39,729 nucleotides of DNA from Isohypsibius dastychi. Its lineage: Eukaryota > Tardigrada > Eutardigrada > Parachela > Isohypsibiidae. This document shows, piece by piece, positions 9,814 to 20,128 of the stretch. The notes below the pieces were generated by a model, which saw only the letters and a list, made by a program, of their open reading frames with translations, ran no database searches and was not told where the DNA came from. The position numbers and the translations under genes were made by a program. The stretch is from assembly GCA_034696485.1 (NCBI GenBank), contig JAQIWT010000071.1, positions 1 through 39,729 on the forward strand, in the 5' to 3' direction. How positions within the stretch are numbered: the first letter of the stretch is position 1; every line of letters begins with the position of its first letter.

Positions 9814-11452
9814 ATGAAGTTTTTCGCTCTTTTGTTTTTGTCCGTCGCGGTGACACATGCTGCATTCACCCGAGATCTGGTCGAAGGTAAATACCCCGAG
9901 TACTCTTAAGCCGAAAATAATAGTCACAAATTAGTGTAATTACAGCAAGCGCACCATTGGTTAGTGAAATCGGATCGTCCATCCAGAATGCGGTCTCGGA
10001 AGTAAATCGCGCATCACCATCCATTCAGCAGTAAGGCCCTCAAATATCTTTTCCAACCCAGTCTTTGTAGTATTTACCGTTTTCGCAGTCTTCAACAACT
10101 ATTTGCGACGTTGGCTACCCATGTCCAAAATAATCTCACCAACACAATTGCCGAAATACAGTCTGGATTGGTGCTTGTGCAAAACTTCCAGAATCAAGTT
10201 TCCAATTACGTCCAACAAGCAGCAGCCCAGATGTGAGCAAATGAGCCAATCTCAAAAAAAGACAGATACTACCCTGTTTGGTTTCAGTTCGGTTGGAGCT
10301 GATCCTCAGGATGTCCTGAGCCTCCTGTTACAAAACCTACACGGACTCGTTGGAAGTTAGTATAACCCTGTTACAACCCCATTTAGAAAGGTCACCATGA
10401 ATGTTCGAAGACCAGTGTTAATTTTTGATTGACACAACTCTAATTTCAATAAACTCGATTTTCCAGCTTACAGATGAGATGATACTACAACCCTCTTTTC
10501 TGAAGGAACAGAAAAAACAATTTCATAAATCCAGCTAAACTGCTTTATTTTACAGGACCCCAAGAGAAAGCGAGTTTCATCGCAGGACTTCTGGCTATTC
10601 CCCTCGGAGTGCCTGCCGATTCGGTCGACTCATTGTTGGGTACCGTTGGATGGATCGTCAATCTTTACGGAGTATACCTGCTACAGACTCTATTCGTAAC
10701 ATTGAAATAAAACCTTCGGTTGTGGTTTAGACCTTGAAGCCGTTGATCGACGCTTTGAACATCCCAGTCATGCTGTCAGGTGGTCTGCAATCGCTTATCA
10801 ACTCCGATTACATGCAGTGGCTTATCTATGAAGTTGCACCTGCTCAACTTCCACAAACCGTAACATAACACCCTTTTGTCCCAACTTATCAGTTCCTTTC
10901 AGTGATATCATTAGGCCGTCGACGCGCTCAACAACTTCCTCTCGATTTATTTCGGACCGACTCGAACAGCTGTCAACCCTGCCGACAAGGTATTCTAAAA
11001 CAACACCTTAACCGCACCATAATTTGATCTCTGTTCCGTCACAGGATATCGCGGATTACCTTCAAGGAATGTACCAGACAATCGCTAACGCGATGGGGCC
11101 TCAAGTGGCCGCCCTTCAGGGACACTTGCAACAATTAGTGCAAGGTGAGCCACCCTGCCTGTTAGCAGTTGCGCAACCATTGCCATGACCTTTCACTGAC
11201 GGGGTTTTCGGTGAACCATGTTGTTACTTTGACCAACACCATCAAAAACCCTCGGGAGATAACAGTCAGTAACCCGGTATTAAATTTCCGTTTGTTTCAG
11301 ATGCTCAACAGCAGTCGGTGCAGTTCCTCCAGCAAATTCTGCAGTTCGTTCAACAGACATTCAATCTGAACGCCGCTCAGCTCGGAACACTCGCCGCATA
11401 TGTTCAAGCTCAAATCAAAACTGGTCAAATCAAACTCAAAATGCTGTTGTGA
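9814..11452 (+). CDS. Secreted, cysteine-free, Gln-rich helical protein, 313 residues
   Basis: Nine exons: 9814-9886, 9946-10030, 10089-10232, 10288-10355, 10556-10671, 10731-10859, 10915-10989, 11045-11144 and 11301-11452. All eight junctions keep frame (942 nt in total). Introns are 54-200 bp. The first exon encodes a signal peptide (MKFFALLFLSVAVTHAAF). The rest looks like amphipathic helices: an N-terminal part rich in Gln/Asn/Val, a central hydrophobic part (about 118-200), and a C-terminal part with frequent Gln (for example QQQSVQFLQQILQFVQQTF). There is no cysteine, transmembrane helix after the signal, or known motif. It follows another secreted cysteine-free gene on the same strand, but the two are not obviously homologous. 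The ORFs at 10103 and 11169 are out-of-frame shadows of these exons. Confidence 0.85.
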
Positions 11453-11786
11453 ATGTAACGTCATTCTTCACAATGGTGTTTGGTCATTTCTAAGACAGAA
11501 AATCGAATGTCTCACTGAAAGGTCACCAGATTTGAAAAATCGTGTCTGCCGTTATTCCGGAACACTTCCCATCAACACAGTTCTTCATGGGACATTGTTT
11601 CTCACATTGTCTCTAGCTGAGTTCACAAGCATTTCTCAGATTTCTATTAAAACACCTCTGAGATCGAAAAAACCGACAAGATATGACTAAAACTGCACAA
11701 ACTAAAAATCCGCACCGAAAACAGTCCCCAAACCTAAAACTACTATACAAACGAAAAAAAACATATTTCTGATAAACTTCGGAGAT
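11453..11786. other. Convergent 3' ends of two genes
   Basis: This spacer lies between the stop codons of the helical-protein gene (plus) and the PP2C-like gene (minus). ATTAAA at 11646-11651 is a likely polyadenylation signal for the plus-strand gene. I see no clear AATAAA for the minus-strand gene. Confidence 0.5.
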
Positions 11787-14700
11787 TCACAAAAACTGAT
11801 CAGATCCAGCACTCTCCGGCCTTTCATCTCCCACAAATATACAGACACTTCTTCGCTCAGCATCCGGACTATCAATCGACCGGAAGTTATTCTGGTTAAG
11901 GGTTTTCGTGCTCTGAAAGTGTGAGACAGCGTCATAGTACATCGTCTGTGCACTTCCTGGTCGCAGTGAGTGGAAGGATTTGTAGATTGATTCCGGGGGT
12001 GAGAGGTCAGAGAAGTCGGGACTAGGGCTCATTGGGGTGGTGGCAGTATCTTGTAGAAACGCTTCCGGGAGCTCCGATTCGGGTTCCTGTTCGGCCCACT
12101 CACCAACCTGGTAAGCGACAATTGTTGCGTGGTCCAACTTCCCCGGCATGAGAGCCAGCTTCTCACAGGCCTTCCGCCGATGATGGCGTTGTTGGGCTTT
12201 TGACTGCTTCACTTCCGGGTTCTCTGCAGACAAAACAGCAGGGTTGAAACACGCATCGAACGAAAACAAGTCTGCGAGCGATACATGAATTCGTGACTTC
12301 AAAAAAGTACTGAGTTCAGAGCAGTTTTCGTTACAGCACGATTCGGGGAGATCAGAATGAAAATGAGTCAATCATGTGTCGCCTATTTGTCACAATCCCA
12401 AAACAGACCTACTGAATCAGATTTTAAATTGGTACAATGTACATGTGACATTATAACGTTCCACTGAAAAGCTTTTCTGGGACATCGGGTCAGACTCGTC
12501 CTTAAACCCCTAATCACTCAAGATTTCAAAACTGGAATAGACAATCCATAACGCAGTCAGTGATTTCGAACATTACGTTCACAAACTTTCCTGGAACCCT
12601 CGAAGCGAAACATTTTGAGAGTGCGATGATATTCAAGATTTTCCTGTTACGCGTCAATTTTAATTGAATTATTTAATGACCCACCGGCCGGATAGAGATC
12701 AGGGTCCTCGAGGATATGTCGCTTAGCGGAAGTCAGCTGGCGAGCAAAGTTAACGAAGCATTCACAGACATCACGAGCTTGACTACAGGGCTTATCCCCG
12801 ATGGTTATCCCATGTCGGATCAAATCTTCCATCCTCAATAATGTCAGCTCGTGCCGCTGGTGCGCAGACACTCTAGGCAGTGAAAGTGGCACTGATATAT
12901 CTTCTTCGACAATCCTTCCTAAAAAGCAAAACCAAAAAATGTTAGATTCAATATTCAAAATTCCAAAACATTTTAGAAAAAAAGCATTTTGAAGGAGGAA
13001 TTTGAAGCAGCAAGAATTTTGAATCGATCGGGTGTCGGTTTTATCACTTCCAACATTCAGGTTGAGAAAACGGTAAAGTAGTACCTTTGCCGACTTGGTC
13101 CACTAATGCAGCATTCCTGTTGCCATTAACGATACCATTCTCCTGGATTAATTTGGGGATAGATTCCTCTTTATCAATTATGCAGAATTTGCCAATGACG
13201 GGGTCAAAGTTGTCGGAAATGCCATCGGTTGTGAGGAAGACAATATCATCCGTTTCCACCATAGTCATTGAGCAAGTCAAGTTGGATAATTCCGGAGTAC
13301 ACCCATCAACTGGTCCGAGTGCTCCAAGAGCATCCCGCATATCACGATTTGAATTCACATTGTGAGAACCTGGTTAGAAGGGAAACTAATTAGGAAGTAA
13401 TTAGGAAGACTCATGTTCAGCCGTTTTTTAAATATGTTAACATTTCCCCACAGATGTTCTACCGCAACCCTGTCGATTTCAATAGAGAACTTTTTGTTGA
13501 AAGCATACCTTTGGTTATTTCTCTCACGCCGAACTTCCGGCTGTACACATAAGCGAAACTATCACCAACGTTGCAAACGCAGGTGATATATCTCCTGGCT
13601 TCCTGGAGAGGACAAACAAGAGCAACACACAGCGTCGTTAGAGCTCCGTGTTCTTGTAAGATCATATTATGGGCGGCATGCATGGCGTTCACCAAGATAT
13701 CAAACAGCTCCTGCAAAACAACCAAGTAAGAAAATGCTCACGACAAAGCATCAAAAAACAATATTTTAAAACAGAATGGTTGATTTTGGGGCATTTACAT
13801 AAAATTCACAAACACATGTTGAACACCGTTCCCAGACTCTCAGAAACCCCCACGGAAACGACAACCAGTATGGTCTAACGAAGGAAAACGTCGTTCGTTT
13901 TTACCAAAGCAACAATTTCTTCGACAATTTAGACATGGCGAAAACACGATTCAAAATAGGTGTTACTTTACGCCAAATTCCAAAACTGGATAAAGCCGAG
14001 CCTTCGCACCTTTGTCGTCCGAAACCTCCTTTGGTCCTGGAAAAGGATAGCCTGCAAGTAGTCCAGCGCTCCCCTCACGGCGCACTGAGCTGCAAGTTTG
14101 GCTTTTTCACCCCAGTTGACTCCATCGGCAATGGCCAAGATCGCGCTGTTTTCCCGCGCGCAAATACAAAAAACATCCGCGATTGGCGTTCCTGCCCACC
14201 AAAACTCCATTAAATAAATCAGCCGAAAAAAACTGAGGAACTGAGACTTCCGTACCGGCAACTTCCTGTGAAAGAGGATGGCATTCATACAGCGTAGTCG
14301 AAAGACCATAAGCTCTAGGATGGCCCTCTTCTTTCCAGTCCAGCTTATTATCCAAGGAAAATGGAAAATCTTCCAGGAGTTGATGGTGGATCGAACGGAG
14401 GCAGGTTTGGGCTGGAATAAAAATCTTGGTCAAACCAGGATTTTCAAAAGTCAAACGGAATAAAATATAAACACATTTTATCACTTGTAAATTATGCCAT
14501 GTTTTTATTAAAAATGCAAAGATTAAGACTGATATTCTGTTAATTCATTACAAGACCTTTCCCAAGGCAGAATACAATCAGAAAAACGCCTCGAAAGTTG
14601 GGTACTGCTGACGAAAGTCAGCTAAGTGTTTCAGATGTTGCACAGGATAATTATCCATGAGTTTTCCATCTTTTGTTAATTATGTATTACTAATATTTTA

Positions 14701-17700
14701 TCATCGATTATTTAATAAACTTCGCAAAATATCAGGCAGGATAAACAGCTGTAAAGTTATTCAGAACTTCATGTTTCAAGCGCCAAAAATGATCGCAGAA
14801 TAACAAAATATAACTGTTTATATAATAATAACACAATTGCAGAGTTTCTCGCAGATATTCTGATGCAGATGCAAATTCACCTGCTTGGTTAACGCTGCTG
14901 TCCTTTCCAGCCTTCCTCTTGGTCAATTCGATCGAAAGACGTTTGGGTTTCGCCGGCGGCAAAGCCGGCATCTCCTCACAATACGAATCTATCAACATCT
15001 GACTTCCGGTCAGTCCATTCATCTTCTCCTCCACCGTGATAGTCGGTGCGGCTTCGGTCAACGTAATCACGACATCATGGTAAACTCCATTGACCGCAGC
15101 TGTCAAAAAGACGACTAAACATGTCATATTCGTCAGAGTCTGGCTCAGGGGGCTTACAAGTCTCCACTTCCGGCGGCGTGTATTCGTCCTCCTCAAGAAT
15201 AATCTCTTCATCCAGGACTAGTTCATCGATCTGAGCTCGCGGCGCCGTGCCAATGTGAGTCATTGAGACGCAACTGACTGCTTTGGATATGGCAGCTCCC
15301 ATTCCGAGTCGATCGCTCTCATCCGGATATGAGGGAGATGAAGGTGTCTGGCTATTAGACAATTTGCGCTCTTTCAGAATGCTTCCGTTTTTCACTCGAC
15401 CCGGCTTGTTTCCAGAGGGCTCTTTGGTATCTGTCGGAGAAAAATAGCAGATTAGCGCGAAAATCTATTTTCGAGTGGTCGTGTGCAAATTATTATCATT
15501 AACCTATATTTCAGGGAGGTATATTGACTTCTGAGAAAAAACGAGTTGAACGAACCGAGCTCGTCTATTTTGAGCAATAAGTTGAAAAAACCAATTCTCA
15601 GCTGTAATAAAATTATACCAGTAAAAGACAGGTTCATTTTGAGCATTATTGTCGCAACGATTATTACGGAAATAAAAAGACAAGACATTTATAATAACCT
15701 GCTTAGATAAACAAGCATTTTTCGCTTTTGAATATTGGGAAAAGTTGAGTCAGAGTCGACGGGTTCCCGCTTTTAAGGATTACGTCATCCATGATATCAT
15801 TTAAACCGATATAATTATTATTCCAAGAAAAATCAGTGAATTCAACGTCTTGAGATTATCCAGTCACTTTTGTTCGGCAGTCTCAGCTTCTAGACCACAA
15901 AAAACAAAATTATTGCTGATTATGAAAACGACTTCAGAAGATGATAGATGAATCGAATCTGTGACCGCAACGAACGAGAGAATGCAATCAATTTTTACGT
16001 TCATCGAGTGCTGATATATCCAGGACGCACGAAAAATAATCAACTGATACCAATGAGAGCCAGCTCGAAGTACTTACTAATACAACATAACCAAGGTAAA
16101 TCCGAAAGAAGAAAGTAAACGCTGAAGGGCAAACTTGATTCATATTGCCAATTCTTTCGGAAAGAATGACAGTCTAACATCATGTTACTAAACCGATGAT
16201 ATTTGGCACGTGTTGCCGTTAAAGAAATTTGAAATTTTACAAACGGAGATAGAAAACTTTCTACAAATGAAAACTAAATACGCTTAATATCTCCCGAAGG
16301 CTTGAACGCCATCCTGAATTACAACACAAAAATTCAACCAGTTGAAAATTTTTGATTCATTTATTCCACAAACAAAATCTTTCCAGATTTCAGTTAGATC
16401 TTTCTGTTGTTACCAGAAAAAGAATAAGACGAACTAAGGCAGATCAAAAGTTTCTATTTTCTAAAAGGGCACGTGAAACATTCGGAGAATAATGAATATT
16501 AAGAAGACTATTTTGAAACAAAACTCAGCAAATTAATGAGCTATCTGTGGAACTGACAGGTATTGAACTGAACTACGATAACTAGGGCAACATTATCACA
16601 AAATATTTATCATACCACAAGTTTGCAAACTAATTCCGGACTCGCAAGGAACGCCACTTCCGGCGAGCAATCGACCCATATCCAAGCTAATATTCCACAT
16701 ATCCTAAGAGGACTATCCATTCTGTTCGTTTGTTGATTCATCCTAATTATTTGGCCATCAGCTAATTACCATTCAGATTCTCCTTCCTGGATGATGACCT
16801 AGTCAGCAAATCCCGAAAGACATCCCGAGGCAGATAGCACTGCTGGCCACTTTTGGCGAAATATGCAGCTCGCAACATGGCTGGCATATGTTTCAGCTTT
16901 TCCTCCGCTTCAGGTGGTAGAGAATAATAATCATTCGTCGAGCAAGTCTCATAAATCCGCCGTGAACCCAAAAATGGAATCGAGGAAATTCCGTCATTTG
17001 GTCCCGTTACACAAATCTGCACCTGATCATCCAGTTTGGATAATATATGGACCGGAAGTGTCGTTCCAAGCTGATCGTGATAAACTGCGGGATGGATGAT
17101 TCTGATTTCCCTGAGAAAATAACCGAAACAATTAACAGCTGTTTTAGCAGCTCCAAGTTTCTCAGTTTTCGAGATTTTTTTCTACACACTGGTTAACTTG
17201 CTCAATTTATATTTTCCTACTATTCAGCTGCAACCCGCTGAGCCTTTTCATTTTTCAAAATAAGCACTACAACTTATACTTTATCGAGATGAGTTACAAA
17301 GCGAATGCAAACTAAACCCTCTTAATTTTGCCAAATTAAACTGCCCAAATCTAAAGTTCGATCTAATACGTAAAATCACATTCTGTCCACACCTGAAATT
17401 CATCAAAAGATAGCAGTTCACTCAGAGGAATTCAAATGCGATCTCGAAAACTCCCAGTGAAACCGAAAACACAAAAAACTGACATATGATTTCGTGATTT
17501 CAAAATGAAACATTTGACGCAAAATCTATTATGGTTCTATTTCCCGTCAGTTTCTTGACATAAGTAAAAATGATAAGTAGAATCGATACATTTAAAAAGA
17601 AAATCTATGATTCGAAAGGCAACTCGAAGGGTTAAATAGGATTTCATTTCAATAAAATTCAAAATTGTTAAAGCCTTATTTTCAAAATACCGAAATATCA

Positions 17701-18170
17701 TCAACGAGAAAAATTTCAAGTTCGACAATACTCAAATCCAAACTCAAATTTCAGCGATTACGCGAATATAAGAATCGACCTAAACCAAAATTTCCCAGAA
17801 TAAATCATGTTAGTTATGTAATGAACTAATTCTCATTCCCAACCAACCAGTCTGTCTTCACCACAAACGAGCAGAAATATAGCAGCTTGTACGAGCAGAA
17901 ATATCATGATCCAAGACCAAAATGCAATCCAAGGCTTCCAGAAATGAATTCCCAAGTAAAAACTCACCCTTTGAGATATTTGTCAATGAAAGTCCCAGTA
18001 TCCTCATCCTCCGGTTCAATGACCATCGCTGGTGATTCGTAGTGTTCCACGGAATCGGAGCAAACAGTGCGTCGAAATCCAGATGCCCGATCATGGCCAT
18101 TCCCAATTCCCCCAGCGGGATTGGACAGGTTCCTCATTAATTTGCGAATATTCTTCTTGATCGACGGCAT
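11787..18170 (-). CDS. PP2C-like phosphatase-domain protein of the CG9801 type
   Basis: Ten coding exons: 17968-18170, 16770-17110, 15158-15430, 14881-15099, 14256-14411, 14010-14191, 13509-13710, 13085-13369, 12685-12918 and 11787-12223. Every junction is in phase, giving 843 residues. The N-terminal 350 residues are polar and poorly conserved. The PPM domain follows: ADGVNWG (419-425, in place of DGHGG), GALTT (480-484), NVGDS (505-509), TTDGISDN (572-579) and LDHATIVAY (728-736, in place of xDNxT). The putative metal Asp residues (D420, D574, D729) are kept, but His replaces Asn in the last motif. RDMRDALGALGPVDG (534-548) fits, from memory, the invertebrate PP2C-like protein CG9801. The C-terminal tail is Ser/Pro-rich. 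The protein is probably intracellular, and activity is uncertain. Introns 1 (857 bp) and 2 (1339 bp) hold nothing recognisable. Confidence 0.92.
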
Positions 18171-18300
18171 ACTTATGTTGCGTTTCAGATTACACCTGTA
18201 AACAAACTTGTTCAGCGCGTAACATTGTTTGGGCGTCTTGACAGGGAAAAACTGCTTACTTACCATTTATTATTGAATGAGTGCCATGCCAGCCAAGCGT
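18171..18300 (-). promoter_or_regulatory. 5' leader of the PP2C-like gene with intron and minimal uORF
   Basis: A 68-bp intron (18196-18263, donor GTAAGT, acceptor TTTACAG) lies just upstream of the start codon. Splicing it would join ATG to GTGTAA, making a Met-Val-stop upstream ORF that ends about 20 bases before the main ATG. The transcription start is not visible. Confidence 0.5.
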
Positions 18301-18574
18301 TGGCTGTTGGAAAACGAAAGCAAACTGAATGAAGACTCCAATGGGGATCGATTTATTTCTCGTGAGTCATTTCATCTCTCGTCCATCCATCAGTCAGCGG
18401 GTTCTGTTGTCGATCAAACTTGCTTCTCATACGTCCTGATGAATAGAGATGAAATGGAGTGCGAGCATTGTAAAATGGAGCGGTGAAACTGAGGAGATGG
18501 GAGCGTTTTTTATGTCGATCTGAAAAAGAAGTGAAATTGATGCAGTTTTTGGAAAATTGAGTAAAAGCCGTGGC

Positions 18575-18908
18575 CAGGGCTGGCACAGCACAGCACAAAA
18601 TTTTTTGTGCTGAGCTGCAGCTCAGTCAGTTTTTGTGCTAGACAAGAAATTTCAAGTGTTTCGAAGCGCGAGATACATGAATAAACACAGTTTTCGAAAT
18701 TTTGTATTTAGTACAAAAACTGACTGAGCTGCAGCTCAGCACAAAAAATTTTGTGCTGTGCTGTTCAAGGTTCAAGGTTCAAGGGGTTGGTCGCATATCA
18801 CCCCACAGGGGGAGCCACTGCATCGAAGCTGGTAGGCTCCGCATGCCGTCTTCGACCGTGTATGCTTTTAATTTAATCCCTAGAAAGCGGTGTGCTGTGC
18901 CAGCCCTG
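18575..18908. mobile_element. hAT-type miniature element, 334 bp, 8-bp target duplication
   Basis: Terminal inverted repeats read CAGGGCTGGCACAGCACA. The 8-bp GCCGTGGC is repeated exactly on both sides (18567-18574 and 18909-18916), the hallmark of hAT transposition. Inside, a long inverted repeat (about 18590-18640 and 18712-18762) forms a hairpin. About 128 bp (18763-18890), starting with three copies of GTTCAAG, separate the right inner arm from the right terminus and have no partner on the left. It has no transposase. Confidence 0.9.
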
Positions 18909-18945
18909 GCCGTGGCGTAGGATAACCGAGCTTCGTGTGTTCATG

Positions 18946-18959
18946 CCCCCCCCCCCCCC
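18946..18959. repeat. Poly-C tract (14 C)
   Basis: A homopolymer run 30 bp beyond the hAT-type element's right target duplication. Confidence 0.9.
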
Positions 18960-19032
18960 ACAAAAACTTGAGGAATTAGATACGCCCCGTACCTGGTACT
19001 TACCGTACTCACGATTCGTCTCTAAAACCATA

Positions 19033-19176
19033 ACTCTGTCCTCCCGATAAATCGGTGGTATAGAGTTTTGGTTTAGTCAATCAAAACTGCGGGCCCCCAT
19101 TGGTATACAGAAGCGGTTGCGGTCTTGATTTACTGAATCAAAACAGTTTACCACCGATTTACCGGGAGGATAGAGT
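19033..19176. repeat. Inverted repeat, 58-bp arms, possible miniature element
   Basis: Left arm 19033-19090 and right arm 19119-19176 are imperfect reverse complements over 58 bases, both starting inward with ACTCT(G/A)TCCTCCCG and sharing TAAATCGGTGGTA. The loop is 28 bp. I cannot find a convincing target-site duplication (TA on the left only), so the class is open. Confidence 0.75.
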
Positions 19177-19230
19177 AAAAGCCTTTCTTTCATAAAAGCC
19201 TTTCTTTCCTTCTTAAAAGCCTGCTTTCAT
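19177..19230. repeat. Short degenerate tandem repeat
   Basis: Three imperfect copies of a unit like AAAAGCCTTTCTTTC directly follow the inverted repeat. Confidence 0.6.
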
Positions 19231-19744
19231 CTAACCAATTTTGAGCATCTATTGGTTTTGTTCAGAGAAAATTTTTCTACATCGCTTGAACCATAGTTTC
19301 AACCGTATGAGCTGAGTTAATGCACGTTTCCTTTATTTTTTCAGCAATTTCAGCATGAATTAAAGAGTAAATTCAAAAAAAAGGGAAACAATCCTATGAG
19401 GAAAATTTCGAAAAATAAGTACAAGGTTCCAATTGTCTGCCTTCGCCAACTAATCTTTCAGTTTTCGTGTACAAGACAGTACGTATGTACGCCTCTGTCA
19501 GTTCAGAGCCTAAAAAAGTGTCAATTGATTGACAATTCTGTCAACTGATAAAAAATTTGTCAGCTGATAGTTTCCCAGGTGGTCAATTTTTGAAAAAATT
19601 AAATAAAATATAAAAAGTCTTGGGGGGTACCCTTTTTTTCTGGAAACTGGAAATCAGTAAAAAGAGCAGGCACTAAATCTGTTTTGCACTGTTCGCAGCT
19701 GAAACGTAAGCGTATGTAAGGAAACACGGGGAGGGGGAGAGAAT

Positions 19745-20128
19745 ATGCAAACAAACTGCTTATATAATCAAGTGAATTCGCCTCGTCGGTCTTCGCTCTC
19801 CGCCGATACTCTTCGTCGATATCTGTATGGTCAACTTAGAGACCAGCACCGTTCGCGTTTTTCTGGACGGAACTGGACGGAATCAGTTTCTACGAAAACT
19901 GAACGGTTAAACCGTTCCGTTCAGCTCAGTCCAGCTCAAGCTGAACAGTGCAGGTCTCTAGGTCAACTCAACATGCCGACCGTCTCTGAGTTTAACTATC
20001 AACCTGCTGTAAAGTTGTGGCTGCTTGAGACGGGCCATAATATATCTTCTGAGCCTCCTGTTGCTAGCGCCGAATACTATTTGAGTGTCTTTCCTGAAGC
20101 GTGTGACGAGAGTTTAACGAAACAGTGA
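19745..20128 (+). CDS. ORF with an in-frame hAT-type element insertion (unassigned)
   Basis: A 127-codon frame starts at ATG 19745. Codons 32-75 correspond to the 124-bp element plus one 8-bp target duplication (132 nt, exactly 44 codons), so the frame stays open through the insertion. Without the insertion the ORF would be 83 codons, joining ...RRYLYGQL to NMPTVSEFNY.... The flanking halves (RRSSLSADTLRRYL and PAVKLWLLETGHN) look protein-like, but I do not recognise them. No intron or promoter is evident. It could be a remnant of a mobile element or a small host gene. Confidence 0.35.
   Translation: MQTNCLYNQVNSPRRSSLSADTLRRYLYGQLRDQHRSRFSGRNWTESVSTKTERLNRSVQLSPAQAEQCRSLGQLNMPTVSEFNYQPAVKLWLLETGHNISSEPPVASAEYYLSVFPEACDESLTKQ
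19837..19960. mobile_element. hAT-type miniature element, 124 bp, 8-bp target duplication
   Basis: Ends are TAGAGACC...GGTCTCTA. The 8-bp GGTCAACT is repeated exactly at 19829-19836 and 19961-19968. Both ends match, in opposite orientation, the 315-bp element at 37063-37377, so this is an internally deleted member of the same family. It contains ACGG-rich hairpin sequence and no coding capacity of its own. Confidence 0.93.

Noticed and set aside
18277-18486. 69-codon plus-strand ORF
   Set aside because: It overlaps the leader region of the minus-strand PP2C-like gene and has no supporting features.
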